A stretch of DNA of 37,514 nucleotides, taken from Fibrobacterota bacterium (GTDB taxonomy: Bacteria > Fibrobacterota > Chitinivibrionia > Chitinivibrionales > Chitinispirillaceae). The stretch covers positions 2,647 through 40,160 of the forward strand of contig PLTF01000163.1 of the NCBI GenBank assembly GCA_003164335.1, in the 5' to 3' direction. Every line of letters begins with the position of its first letter. Positions within the stretch are counted from its first letter, which is position 1. The position numbers were made by a program, and so were the translations under genes. Under the pieces are notes generated by a model. The model searched no databases. It worked only from the letters and a program-made list of their open reading frames with translations, and was not told the DNA's origin. Below, piece by piece: positions 8,681 through 16,868 of the stretch.

Positions 8681-8690
8681 GGGGGGGGGG
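8681..8690. repeat. G10 homopolymer tract in the 5' region of the secreted-protein gene
   Basis: Ten consecutive G residues lie 32 bases upstream of the start codon at 8723, just after an AT-rich stretch (8651-8669) that could hold a -10 element. Such tracts slip during replication and can switch or tune expression. Phase variation here is inference; the run itself is directly visible. Confidence 0.6.
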
Positions 8691-8722
8691 CAACCGGTTG
8701 CAGGGAATGTACGGGAGTACCT

Positions 8723-10312
8723 ATGCATAAAAAATGTATCATAGGCTGTAAGGGCTCGTGTAGACCGGAGAAGCATTTCAGGACATTGAGTATTGTCCGG
8801 ATGCTGAGCGTAGCGCTTACCGCGGGGTTTTTCGTGACGTCGCTGACGCCCATTTCGGTCGCCTCGCAAACCGGGCCGATTGAGGATACCCTGCAGGTGA
8901 GCCCTCAATTTTGGAATCCTGTAGGAGTCTCCATGATGCTCGACAGCCCCGCTGTTTCGAGTGTTCTCAGGTCGTTCAGGACCGTTAAGGACAGTGTCGA
9001 TAACAACCCCTGGAAATATGACATCACGCAATTCAGGCTCTTTCGCTGGATGCAGGATCGCTGGCTGGAGTACTCTGACGTCAGGAGCGACTCGTTTTCC
9101 TTTGTTCCCGGAAGAGTTATGTGGCTCAAGACAAGCGAGTCCCTGAGCAGAATCTTCCTGTTCTATCCCGGTGGCGGCACGGCTCTTTCCACGGCAGATA
9201 CTATTATAATTGCCCCCCATGGATGGGCGGATATCTGCAATCCCGATCGGGTAAATGTTCGTCTTTCTGATATTTTTGCGGCAACAGCCCGGGGGAATAG
9301 TCACGATTCTTTGAATGATTCCTTGTTTTTATTTCACTGGCAGGATTCGGTGAGTCAGACCGGATCATTACAATTCTTTGCCGATCCAATTTACTTGCCT
9401 GCGGTCCCGGCAACAAGCGACATCGATACTTCCCTTGGGTACCGGATTGAATATTCGGGCGCCTATTCTATTTACAATGCTTGCAATGCCTTTACGGTAG
9501 CACTCATTATTCCCGCTCCCGTGGCCGATACGGCGGGAACCTCCAAAGCCCTCTCCAAGGTTCAGCCCGGGGCCGGGTGGACCATCAAGGTAAACTCCTC
9601 GACACCTAAAGGCACTATAAGCCCTGTGTATTGCGCCTGGTCGGCAACAGGAACCGGAACCCGCTACTTTCCCGCGCCTTCCCGATGGGGAGACGTCAGT
9701 GCCGGGGTTTACGACCCCGCCAGCAACGCGGTTTTCGGCAGTGCGCTGATCCATGCCTCCGGAAGTTCGGGTCAGACCTTCGAGCTGGTCTTTCAGAATT
9801 CAGGAAGTAACGATGCGGTGGTTACCTATTCTGCCGCGCCGGTCGTCGGCATCGGCAGCATGACTGTTTCGCTGATCGATCCTGCCGGCGGCGGAGCCCG
9901 GCAGGTGAGCGGCTTGGACAAAATTACCGTAACGGTGCCCGGGAAAAGTAAGATATACCGCTACCTTGCCGTTGGAACCGCCGGTTTTGCGGGCAATGTC
10001 GCGAAAACTGTTTCGCAAGTCGATTTCAGCCTGAAGGTGACGCCGAACCCGGTGCGCGGCATTGCGGTCATCGAATATCTCGTTCCCTATAACTCGATCC
10101 AGAAGGTGCGGTGCGAGGTTGTGGATTTTCAAGGCCGGACGATCTGGGCGGCTGTGGCCGGATCCACCCTTCACCCGGGCCTCAACACGATGCAATGGAA
10201 CGCCGGGTCGAAAAAACCACCCGCCGGAGCCTATATTATCCGGATTACCGGGTTCGATGGGTACGGCGTCGCCAGGGCAGAGAAGATTTCAAAAATAACC
10301 TATCTTCCTTAA
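8723..10312 (+). CDS. Secreted protein of unknown function with Por/FlgD-like C-terminal sorting domain
   Basis: The 529-residue protein begins with a charged stretch and a hydrophobic segment (about residues 24-47), consistent with an extended Sec signal peptide. The body is rich in Ser, Thr, Asp, Gly and Val, as in beta-sandwich surface proteins, and no enzymatic motif was recognised. The last 90 residues run TPNPVRG, IEYLVPY, VVDFQGRTIW, GLNTMQWN and PAGAYIIRI. This is the pattern of FlgD-Ig/Por secretion tails that in FCB bacteria direct cargo to type IX secretion. The ATG at 8723 is supported by GGGAG a few bases upstream; a second ATG at 8801 would remove the charged N-region. It is preceded by a G10 tract. 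Confidence 0.8.
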   Translation: MHKKCIIGCKGSCRPEKHFRTLSIVRMLSVALTAGFFVTSLTPISVASQTGPIEDTLQVSPQFWNPVGVSMMLDSPAVSSVLRSFRTVKDSVDNNPWKYDITQFRLFRWMQDRWLEYSDVRSDSFSFVPGRVMWLKTSESLSRIFLFYPGGGTALSTADTIIIAPHGWADICNPDRVNVRLSDIFAATARGNSHDSLNDSLFLFHWQDSVSQTGSLQFFADPIYLPAVPATSDIDTSLGYRIEYSGAYSIYNACNAFTVALIIPAPVADTAGTSKALSKVQPGAGWTIKVNSSTPKGTISPVYCAWSATGTGTRYFPAPSRWGDVSAGVYDPASNAVFGSALIHASGSSGQTFELVFQNSGSNDAVVTYSAAPVVGIGSMTVSLIDPAGGGARQVSGLDKITVTVPGKSKIYRYLAVGTAGFAGNVAKTVSQVDFSLKVTPNPVRGIAVIEYLVPYNSIQKVRCEVVDFQGRTIWAAVAGSTLHPGLNTMQWNAGSKKPPAGAYIIRITGFDGYGVARAEKISKITYLP

Positions 10313-10537
10313 AGTCTCGGCCTCAAAGGCTTCAGGTCCTGCAATATTTTGGCGCTTCCGGAGTATATTCATTGCAGCAGTGATGGCAGCGTCCCGGGTG
10401 CTCACCCCGATTACCTCTCACTTGCATGATCGATTCCGTTTGGTGCATAATAGATGAGGTTGGGTTTGCACTCCCGGGTGTGTTTATAGCATATTAGTCG
10501 TTTATCAGGGCAAGGGGTGCGGTATCTTTAAACGATA

Positions 10538-11152
10538 ATGGAACTTATGGAAACTATAAAAATCGGGCGAGCGCTCATCAGCGTGTCGGATAAAAGAAAT
10601 ATTCTTGAGTTTGCCGGGAACCTTTCGGCCCTCAAGGTCGAATTAATTTCTACCGGAGGAACAGCCGGGCTCCTGCGTGAGCACGGTATTCCGGTCATGG
10701 AGATCGGTGCCTTCACCGGCCACCCGGAGATCATGGACGGCAGGGTAAAGACCCTGCATCCTAAGGTCCACGGAGGCATCCTGGCGGTGCGTGACAACCC
10801 GGTCCACATCGATCAGATGGCGCAGAATAACATAAAGCCTATCGATATGGTAGTGGTGAATCTCTATCCTTTCGTAGAGACCGTTGCCCGCCCGGGCGTC
10901 TCTCCTGCGGAGGCGATCGAGAACATCGATATCGGGGGCCCGGCAATGGTCCGGAGCGCGGCCAAGAACCACCGGTTTGTCGCCGTTATCGTCGATCCGG
11001 GCGATTATTCCATGATTATCGGGGAAATCGAAAAAACCGGCGGGGTAACCGAAGCTACGAGGAAGCGGCTTGCTGCAAAGGCGTTTGCCCATACCGCCTC
11101 CTACGACGGTGCCATAGCCGATTATTTGAAAAAGATCTATCGCGAAGTTTAA
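10538..11152 (+). CDS. Stand-alone IMP cyclohydrolase domain (PurH N-terminal half)
   Basis: IMP cyclohydrolase closes FAICAR to IMP, the last step of purine synthesis. The 204-residue protein matches the N-terminal MGS-like domain of PurH. It has [72 protein letters not shown] and a terminal [11 protein letters not shown]. It stops with TAA exactly where bifunctional PurH would continue into AICAR transformylase. TopA starts 19 bases later, so no second half follows in any frame. The transformylase step must be encoded elsewhere, or by another enzyme type. A second ATG at 10547 is an alternative start. It appears co-transcribed with topA. Confidence 0.9.
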   Translation: MELMETIKIGRALISVSDKRNILEFAGNLSALKVELISTGGTAGLLREHGIPVMEIGAFTGHPEIMDGRVKTLHPKVHGGILAVRDNPVHIDQMAQNNIKPIDMVVVNLYPFVETVARPGVSPAEAIENIDIGGPAMVRSAAKNHRFVAVIVDPGDYSMIIGEIEKTGGVTEATRKRLAAKAFAHTASYDGAIADYLKKIYREV

Positions 11153-11171
11153 TAATAAAGGAAAACATACA

Positions 11172-13472
11172 ATGCCGAAGCATCTGGTCGTCGTCGAGTC
11201 TCCCGCAAAGTGCAAAACCATCTCCAAGTATCTGGGCAAGGACTATATCGTCCGCGCGACGATGGGGCACGTCATCGACCTGCCCGAAAAGGAGCTCGGG
11301 GTCGAAATCGACAACGATTTCAAGCCGAAATACACGGTTTCCAAGGGCAAACGCAAGGTTATCAATAACCTCAAGGAAGAGGCCGGGAAGTGCGAGGATG
11401 TGTTCCTGGCGCCTGACCCTGACCGCGAAGGGGAGGCCATCGCCTGGCATGTCGCTGAGTCGATCAAAGACGATAACAAGAATGTCCGGCGCGTTCAGTT
11501 CAATGAAATTACCAAGCGTGCGGTGCTTGCGGCGTTCGATACGCCGCAGGATATCGATATGAACAAGGTGAATGCCCAGCAGGCCCGACGGATTCTCGAC
11601 CGGATCGTGGGCTACCAGGTGTCGCCGATCCTGTGGCGTACCGTCTTCCGGGGCCTGAGCGCGGGGAGGGTGCAGTCGGTCGCCCTGCGGCTTATCTGCG
11701 AGCGCGAGGATGCTGTGCAGGCGTTCAAGCAGAAGGAGTACTGGTCGATAGAAGGCAGGTTTGCCGAGGGGAAGAATACTTTTTCGGCCAAGCTGCTGAC
11801 GGTTGACGGGAGAAAGGCAGCGGACATCGCCGATCCGCTCATTCCGGATGAGGCGACGGCACATGCGCTCAAGGAGCGTCTGCAAACCATTACCTACAAG
11901 GTCAGCGACGTGGTGCGCAGCGAAAAGGAGCGGAAGCCCTACCCTCCCTTCATCACGAGCACCCTGCAGCAGGAAGCGGCCCGCAAGCTCGGGTTCTCCG
12001 CCGCCAAGACCATGATGATCGCCCAGCAGCTGTACGAAGGACTCGAACTCGGCGACCTCGGATCGCTGGGACTCATTACCTATATGCGTACCGACTCCAC
12101 CCGCATAGCCCAGGAGGCACTGGTCGAGGCGCGGAAGGTGATCGAAGCGCTCTTCGGCCCCAAGTTCGTCCCGGCTGCTCCGCGAACCTACGGTAAGAAG
12201 AAAAACGCCCAGGATGCGCACGAAGCTATCCGTCCCTCACAGGTGGATATCGCGTTCTCCCCCGACCGGGTGCAGGCGTATCTCTCCCGCGACCAGTACC
12301 GACTGTACGACCTCGTCTGGAAGCGGTTCCTCGCCTCGCAGATGGAAAACGCGCTCCACGACCAGACCCGCATCGACATCGTAGGCGGGGGCGTGGTCTT
12401 CCGCGCCAACGGGAGCATCCTGAAGTTCCAGGGCTTCCTTGCGCTCTACGACGAAACCATCGAGGATACCTCGGAAAACGGCGAGGGATCCAACGAAACG
12501 CTTCCGCCCATCGTCACTGCTACACCGGTGTCGCTCGAAGCGCTTTCCGACAAGCAGCACTTTACCCAGCCGCCGCCGCGCTACAGCGAAGCATCGCTCG
12601 TGCGGGAGCTGGAAGACAAGGGGATCGGCCGGCCGAGTACCTATGCGCAGATCATCGACACGCTCAAGCGCCGGAAGTACGTGACGCTCGAAGCCCGGCG
12701 GTTCATGCCCACCGAGGTAGGGTTTACAGTCAAGACTATGCTCACCAGGGAGTTCAACGACGTCTTCAATGTCGGGTTTACTGCCGACATGGAATCGCAG
12801 CTCGACCGGATCGAGGACGGCGAAGCCGAATGGGTGTCGGTCCTCAAACGGTTCTATGCGCCTTTTTCCGAGCGGCTCGAAGCCGTCAAGCTCAATATCA
12901 AGGAGCTGCGCGAGCAGAACCAGGAGTCGACCGACCGTACCTGCCCGCTCTGCGGCAAGAACAAGCTCGTCATCAAATGGAGCCGCAACGGAAAATTCCT
13001 GGCGTGCCAGGGGTTTCCCGCCTGCAAATACACCGAGACCTACGGCGTCCGGGAAACCGCTCCCCACGGGGAGACCTGCAATCTCTGCGGCGCGCCCATG
13101 GTGGTCCTATCGGTCAATGGCCGGAAGTTCCTCGGTTGTTCCCGCTTCCCGGAGTGCAAGAATACCAAGTCCCTCTCCACGGGTGTCCACTGCCCGCATC
13201 CCGGCTGCGACGGTTCGATTGTGGAGCGCCGTACCCGGCGGGGAAAAATCTTCTTCGGCTGCAGCTCCTATCCGAAGTGCACCTTTGCGACCTGGGACCG
13301 CCCGGTCGATACCAAGTGTGCGGCCTGCGGGTTCGCGATCATGGTGCAGAAGGAGACCCGGCGTAAGGGACCGTACCTGAGCTGCCCCTCGTGCAGGGCC
13401 GAGGTGACGCTTCTGGAGACGGCAGGCCAGGCGCAGGCCGAGCCGCTCGCTGCCGAAGCCGCCGAATCCTGA
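11172..13472 (+). CDS. topA: DNA topoisomerase I
   Basis: TopA relaxes negative supercoils through a transient 5'-phosphotyrosine bond to one strand. The 766-residue protein has the Toprim domain (VVVESPAK at 6-13, the acidic DPDREGEAIAWH from 82) and the catalytic Tyr304 in GLITYMRTDSTR. The C-terminus carries four cysteine-rich zinc modules from about residue 594 (CPLCGK...CQGFPAC, CNLCGA...CSRFPEC, CPHPGCDG...CSSYPKC, CAACGF...CPSC). Length and order match bacterial type IA enzymes. AAAGGAAA precedes the ATG. It lies 19 bases behind the IMP cyclohydrolase gene and 2 bases before trmFO; the topA-trmFO pairing is known from several phyla. Confidence 0.97.
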   Translation: MPKHLVVVESPAKCKTISKYLGKDYIVRATMGHVIDLPEKELGVEIDNDFKPKYTVSKGKRKVINNLKEEAGKCEDVFLAPDPDREGEAIAWHVAESIKDDNKNVRRVQFNEITKRAVLAAFDTPQDIDMNKVNAQQARRILDRIVGYQVSPILWRTVFRGLSAGRVQSVALRLICEREDAVQAFKQKEYWSIEGRFAEGKNTFSAKLLTVDGRKAADIADPLIPDEATAHALKERLQTITYKVSDVVRSEKERKPYPPFITSTLQQEAARKLGFSAAKTMMIAQQLYEGLELGDLGSLGLITYMRTDSTRIAQEALVEARKVIEALFGPKFVPAAPRTYGKKKNAQDAHEAIRPSQVDIAFSPDRVQAYLSRDQYRLYDLVWKRFLASQMENALHDQTRIDIVGGGVVFRANGSILKFQGFLALYDETIEDTSENGEGSNETLPPIVTATPVSLEALSDKQHFTQPPPRYSEASLVRELEDKGIGRPSTYAQIIDTLKRRKYVTLEARRFMPTEVGFTVKTMLTREFNDVFNVGFTADMESQLDRIEDGEAEWVSVLKRFYAPFSERLEAVKLNIKELREQNQESTDRTCPLCGKNKLVIKWSRNGKFLACQGFPACKYTETYGVRETAPHGETCNLCGAPMVVLSVNGRKFLGCSRFPECKNTKSLSTGVHCPHPGCDGSIVERRTRRGKIFFGCSSYPKCTFATWDRPVDTKCAACGFAIMVQKETRRKGPYLSCPSCRAEVTLLETAGQAQAEPLAAEAAES

Positions 13473-13474
13473 CC

Positions 13475-14824
13475 ATGCCTTCGCAACCGAGGGTCGCGGT
13501 AATCGGCGCCGGTCTTGCCGGTTGCGAGGCTGCGCTTGTGCTTTCGCGCAGCGGCGTGTCAATCGACCTCCTGGAGATGCGGCCGGGCAGGATGACCCCC
13601 GCGCATTGTACCGGCCTGCCGGCAGAGCTGGTCTGCTCGAACTCCTTTAAATCCGTCGGCCTGCACTCCGCACACGGGGTTCTCAAGGCCGAGCTGGCGA
13701 TTCTTAATAGTCCGCTTCTCGATGCGGCAAAGCGGACGGCGGTTCCGGCCGGGTCGGCTCTTGCCGTCGATCGCCTCGGTTTTTCCGGCGCGGTGGCCTC
13801 TTTACTCGGGGCAGAACAGCGCATTCGGCAGGTTAACGCCGAGGTTGAAGCTCCGCCCGCTGGATACGATGCCTGCATCATTGCCGCCGGTCCGCTCGTC
13901 GCCGATTCGCTGGCTTCCTGGCTTGGCAGCCGGGGACACGGCGATTCGCTGCATTTTTACGATGCCATTGCGCCGATTATTGCGGCCGATTCGATTGACC
14001 GGTCAATCGCCTTTCTCGCCTCGCGCCGTGAGACCGACGGCAGCGACTACCTTAACTGCCCGTTTACCGAAGAGGAGTACCAGGCGTTTTATGCGGCCCT
14101 GCGGGAGGCCGACCGTACCGTCGCGCACCGGTTCGAAAACGAACAGTTCTTCGAGGCCTGCCTGCCCATAGAGGTTATGGCAGGGCGGGGCGAGCAGGCG
14201 CTCGCCTTTGGACCGCTCAAGCCGGTCGGGCTGATCGATCCCCGCAATGGAAAGCGGCCCCATGCGGTCTGCCAGCTGCGCACTGAGAACGAGCAAGGCA
14301 CCTGCTATAACATGGTCGGGTTCCAGACCCGGCTCACCATTCCGGGCCAGAAATCCGTATTCCGCATGATTCCGGGGCTCAAAAATGCCGAGTTCCTGCG
14401 CTTCGGAAGCATTCATCGCAATACCTATCTTGATTCGCCGGAGCTTCTCGCCCCGGACCTCTCGTTTCGGGACGCGCCGACCGTGTTCCTCGCCGGCCAG
14501 CTCTGCGGCGGCGAAGGATATACCGAAAGCATTGCAACCGGCCATCTGGCCGCGCTCTTTGCGCTCTCGCAGATCAGCGGCAGGCAGCCCGATCCGCCTC
14601 CGCGCGAGTCGGCCCTCGGGGCGCTGCTGCACCACGTGACCGCCTCTCCCGTGAAGCCCTTCACTCCGTCCAATGTCCATTTCGGCCTGTTCGAACCGCT
14701 TCCGGATAACGGCAAAAGAATCCGCCGGAAGGCCAACCGCATGCTGCTTTGCGAAAGGGCGATGACCTCGGTCGAAAATTGGTCTACTACACTCCGGAGA
14801 CCCTTCGCAGGAAGTAATTTTTAA
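13475..14824 (+). CDS. trmFO: Folate/FAD-dependent tRNA (uracil-54 C5) methyltransferase
   Basis: TrmFO makes ribothymidine at position 54 of tRNA using methylene-tetrahydrofolate as carbon donor and FAD as reductant. The 449-residue protein begins with the FAD-binding VAVIGAGLAGCEAA (GAGLAG at 11-16), then the family-specific EMRPGRMTPAH and ELVCSNSFKS with conserved Cys54. Later come FFEACLPIEVMAGRG, which holds the second functional cysteine, and LAGQLCGGEGYTESIATGHLAA. The ATG at 13475 lies 2 bases after the topA stop; in-frame codons upstream inside topA were disregarded. The gene is probably translationally coupled to topA. It is followed by a MITE-like element. Confidence 0.96.
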   Translation: MPSQPRVAVIGAGLAGCEAALVLSRSGVSIDLLEMRPGRMTPAHCTGLPAELVCSNSFKSVGLHSAHGVLKAELAILNSPLLDAAKRTAVPAGSALAVDRLGFSGAVASLLGAEQRIRQVNAEVEAPPAGYDACIIAAGPLVADSLASWLGSRGHGDSLHFYDAIAPIIAADSIDRSIAFLASRRETDGSDYLNCPFTEEEYQAFYAALREADRTVAHRFENEQFFEACLPIEVMAGRGEQALAFGPLKPVGLIDPRNGKRPHAVCQLRTENEQGTCYNMVGFQTRLTIPGQKSVFRMIPGLKNAEFLRFGSIHRNTYLDSPELLAPDLSFRDAPTVFLAGQLCGGEGYTESIATGHLAALFALSQISGRQPDPPPRESALGALLHHVTASPVKPFTPSNVHFGLFEPLPDNGKRIRRKANRMLLCERAMTSVENWSTTLRRPFAGSNF

Positions 14825-14849
14825 GGCTATTCCGGCAAGAATTAAATAG

Positions 14850-14980
14850 AGGGGACCTCTAAAAATACCGTTCATGGTTCGACGGGCTCACCACGAACGG
14901 TCTTTTTCCTGAAATTTGACTGATATCCGTTCGTCCTGGGCTTGTCGAAGGACGAAATTTGTGATTTTTAGAGGTCCCCT
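14850..14980. mobile_element. 131-bp MITE-like element with perfect 17-bp terminal inverted repeats
   Basis: The ends AGGGGACCTCTAAAAAT (14850-14866) and its exact reverse complement (14964-14980) bound a non-coding interior. Inside are two REP-like sub-palindromes: one around CCGTTCATGGTTCGACGGG with CACGAACGG, the other around GTTCGTCCTGGGCTTGTCGA with AGGACGAA. The second resembles the TTCGACAAGCTCAGGACGAA motif known from many bacterial genomes. It fills most of the trmFO-tolQ gap. Only a 2-base AG flanks both sides, so a target duplication is not proven. As one long hairpin it could also end trmFO transcripts. Confidence 0.7.
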
Positions 14981-15069
14981 AGAATTTTTCCAATTCCCCG
15001 CAGTCTGCTGCGGGGCAGTTCATTACTACATCGAATCCGCCCGTCATACGACCGGGCCAAAGGACCATA

Positions 15070-15783
15070 ATGGATTCCCCTCTCATTACCATGATCATGC
15101 ACGCCAGCTGGGCGGCGCGACTGGTGCTCATTATCCTGCTTGTTTTTTCGATCATTACCTGGACGATTATCGTGACCCGGATGCAGTTTATCAAGAGCGC
15201 CGCAGCAGGAAACCGCCGGTTCAAGAGCAAGTTCGAATCTATCGATAAGGTCGATGAACTCACCGGGTTCGATAAAAAGTCTTTGGCAACGCCCCTTGGA
15301 CGCCTCGGCCTCATCGGCCAGGGCGAATGCCGCCGGATAGTGGCCGACGTGCGCCGGATGGGCGGACGAGACCCTTCTTTCATGCTGCAAAGCCAGTTTT
15401 CCATGGCCGAGGAGCGGGTGGAGAGTGCTTACATGGGCATTGTCGCCACGCTCGACCGGGGGGTCTTCATGCTGGCGATGGTTTCGAGCATCTCGCCCTT
15501 TCTCGGGCTCCTCGGGACGGTCTGGGGCATCATGAACGCCTTCTTCGAGATCAGCAACCAGGGTTCGGCAAGCCTGCCGGTGGTTGCGCCCGGCATCGCC
15601 GAGGCGCTCATCGCCACACTTGCCGGTCTTGCGGTAGCCATTCCGGCGCTCTTTTTCTATAACTATTTCAACCATCGCGCCGAACGCATCGAAACCGATA
15701 TCGACGAATTCAAGACTCTGCTGCTCGCGCGGATAAAGCGCGAAGTGTTCCTTAACCTCTATGAGGGGCGGGGGAGTGCGTGA
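15070..15783 (+). CDS. tolQ: TolQ-type proton channel subunit (MotA/TolQ/ExbB family)
   Basis: TolQ forms with TolR the inner-membrane motor that uses the proton gradient to energise TolA and keep the outer membrane invaginating at division. The 237-residue protein has an N-terminal membrane segment (about 16-36), a cytoplasmic domain, then two membrane segments in MLAMVSSISPFLGLLGTVWGIM and IAEALIATLAGLAVAIPALFFYNYF, the conserved core of the family. TolQ rather than ExbB is chosen because tolR, a tolA-like gene and tolB follow directly. Its stop overlaps the tolR start by 4 bases. Confidence 0.94.
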   Translation: MDSPLITMIMHASWAARLVLIILLVFSIITWTIIVTRMQFIKSAAAGNRRFKSKFESIDKVDELTGFDKKSLATPLGRLGLIGQGECRRIVADVRRMGGRDPSFMLQSQFSMAEERVESAYMGIVATLDRGVFMLAMVSSISPFLGLLGTVWGIMNAFFEISNQGSASLPVVAPGIAEALIATLAGLAVAIPALFFYNYFNHRAERIETDIDEFKTLLLARIKREVFLNLYEGRGSA

Positions 15784-16193
15784 AAAACCGCAATCGCCGC
15801 AAACTCATCAGCGATCTCAACCTGACGAACCTGATCGACGTCATGTTGACCTTGCTCATCATTTTCATGATCACCGCGCCTATGATGACCCAGGGGGTGC
15901 AGGTCGACCTGCCCCCTGCCGACGCGAAGAATGTCGAGGTCTCGACCTCGATTCAGGTGACCATCGACAGCCACCACGAGCTCTATATCGATGAGGAGCG
16001 GGTATCGCTCAATGATTTCCCGCGCCGCTTCCGCGATGTGTTCAACGCAAGGACCACTGTCCCTGTATTTGTCAATGCCGACAGGAAGGTTCCCTACGGC
16101 CTCGTCATCCGGGTCATCGCCGACATCCAGAATGCGGGGGTAGTGAAGCTCGGGTTCCTGACCCAGACGCCGGCTCCCAGGAGCGAAGAGTGA
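15780..16193 (+). CDS. tolR: TolR/ExbD-type motor subunit
   Basis: TolR pairs with TolQ; its single membrane helix carries the proton-binding aspartate. The 137-residue protein has a short basic N-terminus, then LTNLIDVMLTLLIIFMITAP with Asp20 as the expected protonation site, and a periplasmic domain. The latter includes the VDLPPADAKN and VFVNADRKVPYGLVIRVIADIQNAGVVKLGFLT segments typical of the family. The start is GTG at 15780, overlapping the tolQ stop, with GGGGAG just upstream. Confidence 0.94.
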   Translation: MKNRNRRKLISDLNLTNLIDVMLTLLIIFMITAPMMTQGVQVDLPPADAKNVEVSTSIQVTIDSHHELYIDEERVSLNDFPRRFRDVFNARTTVPVFVNADRKVPYGLVIRVIADIQNAGVVKLGFLTQTPAPRSEE

Positions 16194-16861
16194 CGGTCAT
16201 GGCTGCGGCGCTCTCTTCGATCGAGCAACTGCCGGAGGGAAATCTCTCTCCGAGAACCGGTTTCTTCATATCCCTGGCGTTGCACCTTTTGGTCCTCGTC
16301 GGCATTCCCCTGCTGCTCATGGTGACGGAGCGCACGGTTTCGTTCCAGCGGCCGCCGACCTTCCAGCTTGTCACTGCACCGCCCATGCTCGCTCCGGTAA
16401 CGCCGAAGGCCCGGCCGGTGCATAAGAAGGCCGTCAAGGAGGCAGTGCATCGGCGCGAAGTTCCAAAAATGGGCGAGAAGCCTGTTGCGAAAGAAAAAGA
16501 GGAAACCAAAGAGAACGTCGATGAGCTCGCCTCGATGCTCAACGAGTTGCCCAAGGCCGCGAGTATCTCGACGGTCGGGGAGTTCAAGTATACCGGGTAT
16601 CTTGAAAATGTCAGCCAGAAAATCGCGCACTACTGGAACCCGCCGACCGGGAACAGTACCATTTCGGTGGTCGTGTCGTTCACGATCCACCGAGACGGTA
16701 CGATGTCCGATCCGGAAATTGCCAAGGGATCGGGCAACGCCAGTCTCGACAATCTGGCGCTGCGTGCTGTAAAGCTGGCGGCACCTTTCGGGGCCCTGCC
16801 GCCGGGTTTCCCTTCAGATAATCTCGAACTCAGCTGTACCCTTATCCCCACGAGGAATTAG
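16190..16861 (+). CDS. tolA: TolA-like TonB-domain energy transducer
   Basis: TolA spans the periplasm and passes TolQR motor energy to TolB/Pal at the outer membrane. The 223-residue protein has one membrane segment (about 22-45), a linker rich in Pro, Lys, Val and Glu (about 60-115), and a C-terminal TonB/TolA-type domain. That domain has YLENVSQKIAHYWNPP, VSFTIHRDGTMSDPEIAKGSG and LDNLALRAVKLAAPFGALP. It is short compared with E. coli TolA, which has a long helical middle. The GTG at 16190 has AGGAG at good spacing and overlaps the tolR stop; an ATG at 16199 is the alternative. Position between tolR and tolB supports TolA over TonB. Confidence 0.88.
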   Translation: MTVMAAALSSIEQLPEGNLSPRTGFFISLALHLLVLVGIPLLLMVTERTVSFQRPPTFQLVTAPPMLAPVTPKARPVHKKAVKEAVHRREVPKMGEKPVAKEKEETKENVDELASMLNELPKAASISTVGEFKYTGYLENVSQKIAHYWNPPTGNSTISVVVSFTIHRDGTMSDPEIAKGSGNASLDNLALRAVKLAAPFGALPPGFPSDNLELSCTLIPTRN

Positions 16862-16868
16862 TCTTGCC

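Noticed and set aside
10313-10537. Possible tRNA or riboswitch in the gap before the IMP cyclohydrolase gene
   Set aside because: No cloverleaf, CCA end, or recognisable purine or other riboswitch core was found; I see only unassigned intergenic sequence.
11140-11180. Frameshift or truncation by sequence error at the end of the PurH-like gene
   Set aside because: The stop is followed within 19 bases by the topA start with its own ribosome binding site, leaving no room for a transformylase domain in any frame.
11055-13067. Long minus-strand open frames opposite topA
   Set aside because: topA is unmistakable on the plus strand, and the antisense translations show no family motifs.
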